This document shows positions 1 through 5,678 of a DNA stretch of 5,980 bases, piece after piece. Position 1 is the stretch's first letter. Each line of letters starts with the position of its first letter. This DNA is from Bacteroidota bacterium (GTDB lineage Bacteria > Bacteroidota > Bacteroidia > Bacteroidales > Dysgonomonadaceae). The notes beneath the pieces are model-generated. The model searched no databases and was not told the origin of the DNA. It saw only the letters and a list, made by a program, of their open reading frames with translations. The position numbers and the translations under genes are program-made. The DNA is taken from assembly GCA_023424395.1 (NCBI GenBank), contig JAFADY010000038.1, positions 1-5,980 of the forward strand, in the 5' to 3' direction.

Positions 1-713
1 GAAAAACGCTCAGAATGATGGATGTGCTCTCTGATCGATTAAAAGAAGAGGAGTTGAAGGAAGGCATGGAGGCCGATCACGACCATGATCACGAGGAGAC
101 AGATCACGAGCATGAGGATACGGATCACTCTCACGAGGACCATGATCACGAGCATGAGGATCACGAGGATTCTCCGGAAATTGATGAGCACGTATGGCTC
201 TCTTTACGCAATGCAAAAATCGCCGTACAGTCCATTGCGGATCAGCTGAGCGCTCTCGATCCGAAAAATGCTGCCGATTACAAAAAAAATGCGGAAGAAT
301 ATATTCAACAGCTCTCCGCATTGGATCAGAAATATGAAAGCACATTGAAAAGCCTGCCCAAAAACACCGTCGTCTTCGGAGATCGATTCCCCTTCCGCTA
401 CCTGGTAGAGGATTATCATTTGGATTACTTCGCAGCCTTTGTCGGCTGCTCTGCGGAAACGGAAGCCAGCTTTCAAACCATTATCTTCTTAGCAAATAAA
501 GTGGATGAGCTTCAGCTTCCCGCAGTATTTACGATTGAGGGCCCCGATCACAGGATTGCAAAATCCGTTGTGGAAAATACGAAGGCGAAAAATCAAAAAG
601 TGCTGCAATTAAATTCCATGCAATCCGTGACCTCCGCGCAGATTGATCAGGGAATTCACTATCTTTCATTAATGGAAGAAAATCTCAATCAGCTCGCAGA
701 GGGATTGAAATAA
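1..713 (+). CDS. znuA: Zinc-type ABC transporter substrate-binding protein, 3' part (5' end outside window)
   Basis: This is the C-terminal 236 residues of a periplasmic/lipoprotein-type metal-binding protein (SBP family of ZnuA/AdcA) that captures Zn2+ outside the membrane and delivers it to the permease. The frame is open from base 3 at the left edge (K-T-L-R-M-M-D), so the start and signal peptide are missing; the ATG at 15 is internal. Visible parts are a His/Asp/Glu-rich loop (codons 72-170, 11 His), then DEHVWLS, whose His is a metal ligand in this family. A long helical linker follows, then GDRFPFRYLVEDY, GCSAETEAS, TIEGPDH and NSMQS, ending with a helix YLSLMEENLNQL. Where E. coli ZnuA has a second ligand His in an HDA-like motif, this protein has GDRFPF; I recall that form from clostridial relatives. 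The next genes encode the ATPase and permease, which supports the role. Manganese is a less likely substrate, because the His-rich loop is typical of zinc proteins. Confidence 0.93.
   Translation, partial: KTLRMMDVLSDRLKEEELKEGMEADHDHDHEETDHEHEDTDHSHEDHDHEHEDHEDSPEIDEHVWLSLRNAKIAVQSIADQLSALDPKNAADYKKNAEEYIQQLSALDQKYESTLKSLPKNTVVFGDRFPFRYLVEDYHLDYFAAFVGCSAETEASFQTIIFLANKVDELQLPAVFTIEGPDHRIAKSVVENTKAKNQKVLQLNSMQSVTSAQIDQGIHYLSLMEENLNQLAEGLK
72..170 (+). repeat. His-rich loop coding region built from imperfect direct repeats
   Basis: Within znuA, the octamer GATCACGA occurs at 75, 87, 102, 144 and 159, with a variant at 123. The 18-base unit at 102-119 (GATCACGAGCATGAGGAT) recurs exactly at 144-161, and the 15-base unit at 81-95 recurs exactly at 138-152. 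The product is an acidic His stretch of D-H, E-H and S-H pairs. All visible copies stay in frame. His-rich loops in zinc-binding proteins are thought to bind extra zinc or help acquisition. The repeat structure suggests growth by slippage or unequal recombination, which is my inference. Confidence 0.8.
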
Positions 714-731
714 GCTTCAGAAAGGGAAACT

Positions 732-1469
732 ATGGGACTGATCTTTGTCGACCACCTCACAATCGGATATGAGAAGCATCCGGTACAGGAGGATATCAGC
801 TTTACCGTTCAGGATGGCGATTACGTGGCTATTGTCGGAGAAAACGGCTCCGGAAAAACAACCCTGATGAGAACACTGCTGGGGCTTCAGCCTGCACTCG
901 GAGGTGATATCCGATTCGGGGACGGTCTTTCCTCTCGCCAAATCGGATATCTGCCTCAGCAAACGCCGATCCAAAGAGATTTTCCGGCCTCCGTGCGCGA
1001 AATCGTACTGTCCGGATTTCAGGGGAAAATGGGGCTTCGGCCATTTTACACTCGCCGGCAAAAACAATTTGCGGAACAAACCATCGATCGTCTTCAGCTG
1101 CGCCCTCTCGTCAATCGCTGCTACCGGGAATTATCCGGCGGACAGCAGCAGCGTGTGCTCCTGGCGCGAGCTCTTTGCGCTGCGGAAAAGGTATTGCTCT
1201 TAGATGAGCCCGTTTCCGGACTGGATCCGTATGTTACCGCAGAAATGTACGCAACGATTGAAAAGCTCAATCAGGAAGGGATGACTATTTTGATGATTTC
1301 ACATGACATGGAATCGGTGTTGCGCTATGCCACGCATATTATCCATGTGGGACATACGGTGACCTTCGGAACCAAGGACGAATACTTGGAGCAGTATGGC
1401 CTTGAGCATGCCTATCACGAGGACTGCATGCCGCACGACCCGTTTCAAGAGGAGGCTCATCATGCATGA
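732..1469 (+). CDS. znuC: Zinc ABC transporter ATP-binding protein
   Basis: This 245-residue cytoplasmic ATPase powers metal import through the ZnuB-type permease. All ABC motifs are intact: Walker A GENGSGKTT at residues 36-44, Q-loop around Q76-Q77, signature LSGGQQQR at 134-141, Walker B LLLDEP at 155-160, D-loop GLD at 163-165 and H-loop H191 in SHD. Length is normal for the family (about 230-260). The ATG at 732 follows an AAAGGGA ribosome site at 721-727, 18 nt after znuA stops, so the two genes are probably cotranscribed. The last 20 residues hold five His and one Cys (HAYHEDCMPHD, then AHHA); part of this tail is encoded by bases that also carry the znuB ribosome site and start. Homology alone cannot exclude a manganese transporter, but the His-rich partner protein favours zinc. 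Confidence 0.94.
   Translation: MGLIFVDHLTIGYEKHPVQEDISFTVQDGDYVAIVGENGSGKTTLMRTLLGLQPALGGDIRFGDGLSSRQIGYLPQQTPIQRDFPASVREIVLSGFQGKMGLRPFYTRRQKQFAEQTIDRLQLRPLVNRCYRELSGGQQQRVLLARALCAAEKVLLLDEPVSGLDPYVTAEMYATIEKLNQEGMTILMISHDMESVLRYATHIIHVGHTVTFGTKDEYLEQYGLEHAYHEDCMPHDPFQEEAHHA
1450..1455 (+). promoter_or_regulatory. Ribosome binding site of znuB, inside znuC
   Basis: A perfect AGGAGG lies 6 nt before the ATG at 1462. It sits within the last codons of znuC. It decides the znuB start: the longer open frame from 1396 has no such site and would add 22 residues unlike the family N terminus. Confidence 0.85.
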
Positions 1470-2310
1470 TATGCTTCTCAAATTACAGGACTATTTCCAA
1501 TATCCGTTTGTGCGCTATGCTCTCGTTGTCGGCATCCTGATTGCACTTTGCTCCTCATTGTTCGGAGTAACACTGGTTCTCAAGCGCTTCTCCTTCATCA
1601 GCGACGGTCTGTCCCATGTGGCCTTTGGGGCCATTGCCGTCGCCACCGTGGTCGATCTTACGGATCAGATGCTCCTGGTGCTTCCGATAACGATGCTCTG
1701 TGCCATTCTGCTTCTGCGAGGAGGACAAAAAACAAAAATCAAGGGGGATGCCGCCATCGCCATGTTTTCCGTCGGAGCATTGGCCATCGGATATCTCCTG
1801 ATCAATGCCTTCTCCACGAGGCCGAATATTGCCGGAGACGTCTGCTCAACTCTTTTCGGCTCCACCTCCATCCTGACGCTCACTCCTCTGGAAGTAAAAC
1901 TGAGCGCCGTACTCTCCCTCATCGTGGTGACCTTGTTTATTGTGTTCTACCACCGTATATTCGCTGTCACCTTTGACGAGGCCTTTGCGCAGGCTACCGG
2001 AACGCATGTTCAGCTAATGAATCTCATGATTGCCGTCATCATCGCCATCATCATCGTCATAGCGATGAATCTTGTAGGCTCGCTGTTGATCTCCGCTCTT
2101 GTCGTCTTTCCCGCGCTTTCCGCCATGAGACTTTTTCACAGCTTCCGAAGCGTCACCATATTCTCCGCATTTTTCTCCATCTTCTGCACACTCTTCGGAA
2201 TTCTTCTTTCCATCCTTGCAGAAACACCCATCGGTGCAACGATTGTGGTCATCGATATTATCGGTTTTTTCCTCTGCTGGATCCTCGGAAAAGCCACGAA
2301 AAAAGCATAA
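1462..2310 (+). CDS. znuB: Zinc ABC transporter permease (ABC-3 family)
   Basis: This 282-residue integral membrane protein forms the channel for metal import and pairs with the znuC ATPase. The N terminus (LQDYFQYPFVRYALVVG) leads into a first membrane helix at about 17-40. The conserved SDGLSHVAFG follows at 47-56, then helices near 70-85 and 97-116, the GDVCSTLFGS segment at 125-134, and helices at about 145-163, 186-205, 206-225, 232-252 and 256-275. The MNLVGSLLISALVVFPA stretch (202-218) is typical of ABC-3 permeases. Length is normal. The start at 1462 is set by the AGGAGG site and overlaps the znuC stop by 8 nt (ATGCATGA), so translation is probably coupled. The gene ends just before a strong hairpin, making it the last gene of the operon. 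Confidence 0.93.
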   Translation: MHDMLLKLQDYFQYPFVRYALVVGILIALCSSLFGVTLVLKRFSFISDGLSHVAFGAIAVATVVDLTDQMLLVLPITMLCAILLLRGGQKTKIKGDAAIAMFSVGALAIGYLLINAFSTRPNIAGDVCSTLFGSTSILTLTPLEVKLSAVLSLIVVTLFIVFYHRIFAVTFDEAFAQATGTHVQLMNLMIAVIIAIIIVIAMNLVGSLLISALVVFPALSAMRLFHSFRSVTIFSAFFSIFCTLFGILLSILAETPIGATIVVIDIIGFFLCWILGKATKKA

Positions 2311-2319
2311 TCTCGGCGC

Positions 2320-2365
2320 AAAAGGCCCTCCGGTTCCAATGAAACCGGAGGGCCTTTTCCTTTTT
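2320..2365. terminator. Intrinsic terminator between convergent znu and pho operons
   Basis: A perfect 16-bp inverted repeat (2320-2335 with 2343-2358) has a 7-base loop and a GC-rich core (GGCCCTCCGG). On the plus strand the stem ends in TTTT, then CC and TTTTT at 2361-2365, a good terminator for znuB, whose stop is at 2310. On the minus strand the stem also ends in TTTT but GCGCCG follows, so it could stop phoR transcripts less efficiently. The phoR stop lies 8 nt from the T run, so both operons probably share this one element. Confidence 0.9.
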
Positions 2366-2372
2366 GAATTTC

Positions 2373-3470
2373 TTATTTCGGCAAATGTATCAAAAAAACG
2401 GATCCCTTTCCCGGGGTGCTCTTCAGGTCAATGGATCCTCCATAATATTGTACCGTATGCTTTACAAGCGCAAGTCCCAAGCCCGTACGAGAACCCTCGA
2501 CACGGGAACGGCCCGGATCCACTACATAGAAACGCTCAAAGATGCGTTCCTGATCCTCCGGCTGAATCCCCACTCCTTCATCCTTTACTTCAAGAAGAAA
2601 GGATGTGCCGGCATCGCAGAGAATGATCTCGACGATACCCCCCTCCGGCTTTGAGTATTTGATTGCATTGCTGACAAGATTCGATACCATTTCCGACACA
2701 AGACGCTGATTGGCCAGCATGGAAAAATCACCTTCCTGCTGCGAATTCTCTTCCGTATCCGGCAGACTTTCCCGCATGGTATGATACCGAAGCTCTACCC
2801 GATGCTGATGTGCATATTGGCCCAGCGCCTGTATCTGCTGCCGTACAATTTCATCTACATTTAAGAGCTCCTCATTTTGCTCCACCGTGCCATTATCAAA
2901 TTGAGACAAACGGATGATTTCATTGATCATCTGCAGCAGTCTCTCTCCCTCCCGATGAATAATCCCGGCAAAGCGCTGTGCATCCTCCGGGCTTGCCATT
3001 CCCGTTTCAATCATCTCCGCATATCCGTTGATGGATGTCAGCGGACTCTTGAGCTCATGACTCACATTGGCGGAAAATTGCCTCCGAAGCGTGTCATTTT
3101 CACGCACCATGCGCATTTGCTCCAAAAATTCTTTTCGTTCCGGCTCCTGATCGATCAATCGGGCCAGCTCTTTTTCCGTTTGCATGGATCCTTCCGTATC
3201 GTCCAATTTTCCGGTGATTCGAGCCTGCAAATAATGAACAATGCTCCGTAACGGCCGGATTCCGTCGGAATATAGCTTGGATGAGACCGCTCCCGAAACA
3301 AGCGCCGCAAAAACGGACAGCACCGCAGCCATTCCCAAAATCAGATAAAACACCTGCTCCCGCGTGGAAAAGGGCATTGCGTTTTTCAGGACAAAAACAG
3401 CAAACGCCAGCGTCACAAAAACGGATGCCAGCGTTGTCTTCAGTATTGTTTTGAAAAACTGTTTTTTCAT
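2373..3470 (-). CDS. phoR: PhoR-like sensor histidine kinase, short form
   Basis: This 365-residue membrane kinase probably phosphorylates the adjacent PhoP-type regulator when phosphate is low. Two membrane helices lie at about 10-29 and 40-62, joined by only about ten residues outside. A degenerate HAMP-like linker follows (RPL at 72-74, ITGKLD at 85-90, ELARL at 101-105). The dimerisation domain has phospho-acceptor H138 in SHELKSPLTS, and the catalytic domain has N-box NLVSN at 264-268, G1 DEGVGI at 297-302, F-box FERFY at 311-315 and G2 TGLGLAL at 329-335. All catalytic motifs are intact. Many Bacillota PhoR proteins approach 580 residues with an outer domain and a PAS domain; neither is seen here, and no frameshift is evident. 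The ATG comes 1 nt after the phoP stop, with GGAGAG at 3475-3480. The phosphate role is inferred from the pst-phoU context; the kinase class is certain. Confidence 0.9.
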   Translation of the reverse strand: MKKQFFKTILKTTLASVFVTLAFAVFVLKNAMPFSTREQVFYLILGMAAVLSVFAALVSGAVSSKLYSDGIRPLRSIVHYLQARITGKLDDTEGSMQTEKELARLIDQEPERKEFLEQMRMVRENDTLRRQFSANVSHELKSPLTSINGYAEMIETGMASPEDAQRFAGIIHREGERLLQMINEIIRLSQFDNGTVEQNEELLNVDEIVRQQIQALGQYAHQHRVELRYHTMRESLPDTEENSQQEGDFSMLANQRLVSEMVSNLVSNAIKYSKPEGGIVEIILCDAGTSFLLEVKDEGVGIQPEDQERIFERFYVVDPGRSRVEGSRTGLGLALVKHTVQYYGGSIDLKSTPGKGSVFLIHLPK

Positions 3471-3471
3471 C

Positions 3472-4146
3472 TCACTCTCCCAGTCGATACCCTACGTTGC
3501 GTACCGTATGTATCCAGTGTGCCGCTTCTCCCAGCTTTGCGCGAAGCGTTCGAATGTGTACATCTACCGTGCGGGTTTCTCCGGAATAATCATAGTCCCA
3601 AACGGTGTTCATCATTTGATCCCGTGTAAGCACGACGCCCACATTTTTCATCATATAGGCCAACAGCTCAAATTCCTTGTAAGTCAGCCCGATCGGTCTT
3701 CCTCCTACAGTCACCATGCGCGTCTCATGATCTAAACGAATTTCATGAAACTCGTAGATTTTTTGATGAAGTCCTTCTCCGGTACGACGTAAAACGGCTC
3801 GCACACGGCTCATAAGCTCCATCACACCGAAGGGCTTGGTCACATAATCATCCGCCCCGAGATCCAATCCCCGTACCTTGTCCATTTCCGCATTCTTCGC
3901 CGTCATCATGATCACCGGAACCTCAGCGGAGGAAGAGGATTGTCTCAGTCTTTTCAATATGGAGTACCCATCCTCCCCTTCCAGCATAATGTCGAGCAGG
4001 ATCAGATCGGGCAGCTCGTTGCGGAGCGCTTCATAAAGCGCGGCCGCATCCGAAAAGCCTTCGGTCTGATACTCGTTTTTTTCTAAAGCATAGCTCACGA
4101 GATCGCGAATATTGGCATCATCCTCTACAATAAAAATCTTTTTCAT
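3472..4146 (-). CDS. phoP: OmpR/PhoB-family response regulator, phosphate type
   Basis: This 224-residue cytoplasmic DNA-binding regulator is probably phosphorylated by the downstream PhoR-like kinase and activates phosphate-starvation genes. The receiver domain (1-118) has acidic pocket D9-D10, phospho-acceptor D52 in LLDIML, T82 and K104 in VTKPFG, all intact. The winged-helix effector domain (about 128-223) has the usual GLTYKEFELLAYM segment, the recognition helix around 191-205 (TRTVDVHIRTLRAKL) and the terminal VRNVGYRLGE wing. Length is standard. The start at 4146 has GAGAGG at 4153-4158, 6 nt away. An ATG two bases from that site (4150) is out of frame and stops after ten codons. The gene lies 55 nt after phoU and 1 nt before phoR. 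Named phoP after Bacillota usage; phoB is the Gram-negative equivalent. Target identity rests on context. Confidence 0.92.
   Translation of the reverse strand: MKKIFIVEDDANIRDLVSYALEKNEYQTEGFSDAAALYEALRNELPDLILLDIMLEGEDGYSILKRLRQSSSSAEVPVIMMTAKNAEMDKVRGLDLGADDYVTKPFGVMELMSRVRAVLRRTGEGLHQKIYEFHEIRLDHETRMVTVGGRPIGLTYKEFELLAYMMKNVGVVLTRDQMMNTVWDYDYSGETRTVDVHIRTLRAKLGEAAHWIHTVRNVGYRLGE
3475..3480 (-). promoter_or_regulatory. Ribosome binding site of phoR
   Basis: GGAGAG is located 4 nt before the phoR ATG and lies inside the last codons of phoP. The stop and start are arranged as TGA-G-ATG, which points to coupled translation of regulator and kinase. Confidence 0.7.
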
Positions 4147-4201
4147 GCATTTCCTCTCGTACCCTGCCCGATTTCATATTCAAACTGGAAAACACAGAAG
4201 C
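4147..4201 (-). other. phoU-phoP intergenic gap
   Basis: This 55-nt gap is the largest within the minus-strand gene set. It contains the phoP ribosome site (GAGAGG, 4153-4158). I see no hairpin with a T tract, no convincing -35/-10 pair and no clear repeated Pho box, so readthrough from phoU is the simplest reading. A weak internal promoter cannot be excluded by eye. Confidence 0.5.
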
Positions 4202-4855
4202 TCAGTCAAATTTCGTCGATTTTCCTGTAAGCGAAAATAGAACAGATTCCGCAATGTTTTGCGCATGATCTCCAATGCGCTCCAGATATTTGGCAATCAT
4301 CAAAAGATCCACCATGACGCCGGCATCCAGAGTCCGCTCACGAATATCAAGAATGAGTTCATCGCGAACAGCAAGAAAAAGCGTATCCACCTGATCATCC
4401 AAAAGTGCGGTTTCCTGAGCAAGATCGCTGTCTCCCCGTATGAACGCCTGCACCGCCTGATTAATCATATGATCGGTAACCGCGGCCATCTCGCGTAAGC
4501 TATGCATCTCCTTGATTGCATGATTTCGGCGAAGCATCTCTAAAACCAGAATACTGATGTCCTCGGCCTGATCCCCGATACGTTCCAAATCCGTATTCAT
4601 ATGCAAGGCGGCAGAAACAAAACGCAAATCGGAGGCTACCGGCGTCTCCTTCAGAATCAGTAAAATCGATTGCTGTGAAATGGCATTTTCCAGTGCATTC
4701 ACCGATTTTTCCTGATCAATCACCTCCCGGGCCGCATCCTCGTTCAGCTCCGTAAGCGCCTGAATTGCTCTCGTCACGGCATGGCTGCACATTTGTCCCA
4801 TTTCGATCAAATTGGCGTTAAGAGCTTCCAATTTATGCTCATATTGATCTCTCAT
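4202..4855 (-). CDS. phoU: Phosphate signalling protein PhoU
   Basis: This 217-residue, all-helical cytoplasmic protein is made of two PhoU three-helix repeats. In studied bacteria PhoU binds the Pst transporter and the PhoR kinase, damping the pho response and limiting phosphate uptake when phosphate is plentiful. Both family metal-binding motifs are present: LERIGDQAED in the first repeat (E91, D95, D99) and LERIGDHAQN in the second (E192, D196, with N200 where the first repeat has D). The typical KETPVASDLRFV segment occurs at 69-80. Length fits the family (about 215-240). The start at 4855 has a strong AAGGAGG at 4860-4866. The gene follows pstB by 15 nt, and the family is nearly always in this position. 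Confidence 0.95.
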   Translation of the reverse strand: MRDQYEHKLEALNANLIEMGQMCSHAVTRAIQALTELNEDAAREVIDQEKSVNALENAISQQSILLILKETPVASDLRFVSAALHMNTDLERIGDQAEDISILVLEMLRRNHAIKEMHSLREMAAVTDHMINQAVQAFIRGDSDLAQETALLDDQVDTLFLAVRDELILDIRERTLDAGVMVDLLMIAKYLERIGDHAQNIAESVLFSLTGKSTKFD

Positions 4856-4859
4856 AATT

Positions 4860-4866
4860 CCTCCTT
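4860..4866 (-). promoter_or_regulatory. Ribosome binding site of phoU
   Basis: AAGGAGG lies 4 nt before the phoU ATG, in the 15-nt gap after the pstB stop. There is no room for a separate promoter in this gap, so phoU is expected to be cotranscribed with pstB. Confidence 0.75.
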
Positions 4867-4870
4867 GGGA

Positions 4871-5668
4871 TCAACCAAAACGCCCGGAAACATAGCGTTC
4901 TGTACGCACATCGCTCGGGTTTTCGAAAATTTTGGTCGTGTTATCGTATTCGATCAGCTCGCCGAGATAGAAAAATGCCGTACGGTCCGAAATACGCGCC
5001 GCCTGTTGCATATTATGCGTAACGATGACAATCGTATAGCTCTTTTTCATATCATACAACAAGTCTTCAATGTGTGTTGTAGAAATCGGATCCAGTGCCG
5101 AGGTCGGCTCATCCATTAAAATCACCTCAAGGTTGACCGCCATGGCGCGGGCAATGCATAAACGCTGCTGCTGTCCTCCGGAAAGACCCATTGCGGACCC
5201 GGAGAGACGATCCTTGACCTCATCCCACAAAGCCGCTTTTCTCAAGCTCGACTCGACGATCTTCGCAAGCTCTTCGTGTTTGCGAATTCCCTGCATTCTG
5301 GGTCCGTATGCGACATTATCAAAAATGGATTTCTGAAAGGGATTGGGCTGCTGAAAGACCATCCCCACCCGCTGACGCACTTCAAGAGGATCCATTTCTT
5401 TATAAATATCCACTCCCTGCAGGAGCAGACTGCCTTCGACTCTCGTATCGGGAATCAGATCATTCATGCGATTCAAGGTTTTGAGAAATGTGGATTTTCC
5501 ACATCCTGACGGACCGATCAGCGCCGTAATCTCATTTTCCCGAATTTCCATATTCAGACCTTTTAAGGCATGAAAATCGCCATAATAAAAGTCCATGTTT
5601 GTAACGGAAAATTTAGAAATTTCCGCTTTGCCGAGTGTGTGTTCACTCTTAAAATTCGATTCGTTCAT
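4871..5668 (-). CDS. pstB: Phosphate ABC transporter ATP-binding protein PstB
   Basis: This 265-residue cytoplasmic ATPase drives high-affinity phosphate import through PstC/PstA. Motifs in order are: the YYGDFHALKGLNMEI segment at 28-42, Walker A GPSGCGKST at 52-60, the typical FLKTLNRMNDLIP at 61-73, Q-loop FQQPNPF at 105-111, signature LSGGQQQR at 162-169, Walker B ILMDEP at 183-188, D-loop ALD at 191-193, and H-loop H218 in THNMQQAARISD. The C terminus YVSGRFG is characteristic of PstB. The start at 5668 is chosen because GGAGG stands 4 nt upstream. An in-frame ATG at 5707 would add 13 residues, overlap pstA and lack a good site. The first ~17 residues before the ABC core are poorly conserved. 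It lies 10 nt after pstA and 15 nt before phoU. Confidence 0.96.
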   Translation of the reverse strand: MNESNFKSEHTLGKAEISKFSVTNMDFYYGDFHALKGLNMEIRENEITALIGPSGCGKSTFLKTLNRMNDLIPDTRVEGSLLLQGVDIYKEMDPLEVRQRVGMVFQQPNPFQKSIFDNVAYGPRMQGIRKHEELAKIVESSLRKAALWDEVKDRLSGSAMGLSGGQQQRLCIARAMAVNLEVILMDEPTSALDPISTTHIEDLLYDMKKSYTIVIVTHNMQQAARISDRTAFFYLGELIEYDNTTKIFENPSDVRTERYVSGRFG

Positions 5669-5672
5669 GGTG

Positions 5673-5677
5673 CCTCC
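5673..5677 (-). promoter_or_regulatory. Ribosome binding site of pstB
   Basis: GGAGG sits 4 nt before the ATG at 5668 and directly after the pstA stop (5679-5681). It selects this start over the in-frame ATG at 5707. Confidence 0.8.
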
Positions 5678-5678
5678 G

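Noticed and set aside
75..166. Repeated GATCACGA units as a possible CRISPR array or binding-site array
   Set aside because: The units are short, irregularly spaced and in frame inside a conserved protein-coding region; they encode D-H/E-H pairs.
10..345. A minus-strand open frame of 111 codons opposite znuA, rich in Arg, Asp, His and Pro
   Set aside because: Its composition simply mirrors the GATCACGA repeats of the His-rich loop, the znuA frame is clearly real, and no ribosome site supports it.
1396..1461. N-terminal extension of znuB from ATG 1396
   Set aside because: It overlaps znuC by 74 nt, lacks a good ribosome site and yields a basic peptide unlike the family N terminus; AGGAGG points to 1462.
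2032..2060. ATC-rich run in znuB as a microsatellite or phase-variation tract
   Set aside because: It encodes an Ile/Val-rich membrane helix, is imperfect, and triplet changes would not shift the frame.
3441..3470. Six-base A and T runs at the start of phoR as a slippage switch
   Set aside because: Runs of six are common in AT-rich gene starts (ATGAAAAAA) and too short to argue for phase variation.
4120..4150. Ten-codon upstream frame starting at ATG 4150 and overlapping the phoP start, as a leader peptide
   Set aside because: It has only about 2 nt to the ribosome site, against 6 nt for the true phoP ATG, so it is probably chance.
4147..4201. Promoter or Pho box before phoP
   Set aside because: TTTGAATATGAAAT-like bases are present but no properly spaced -35/-10 pair or repeated Pho box could be supported.
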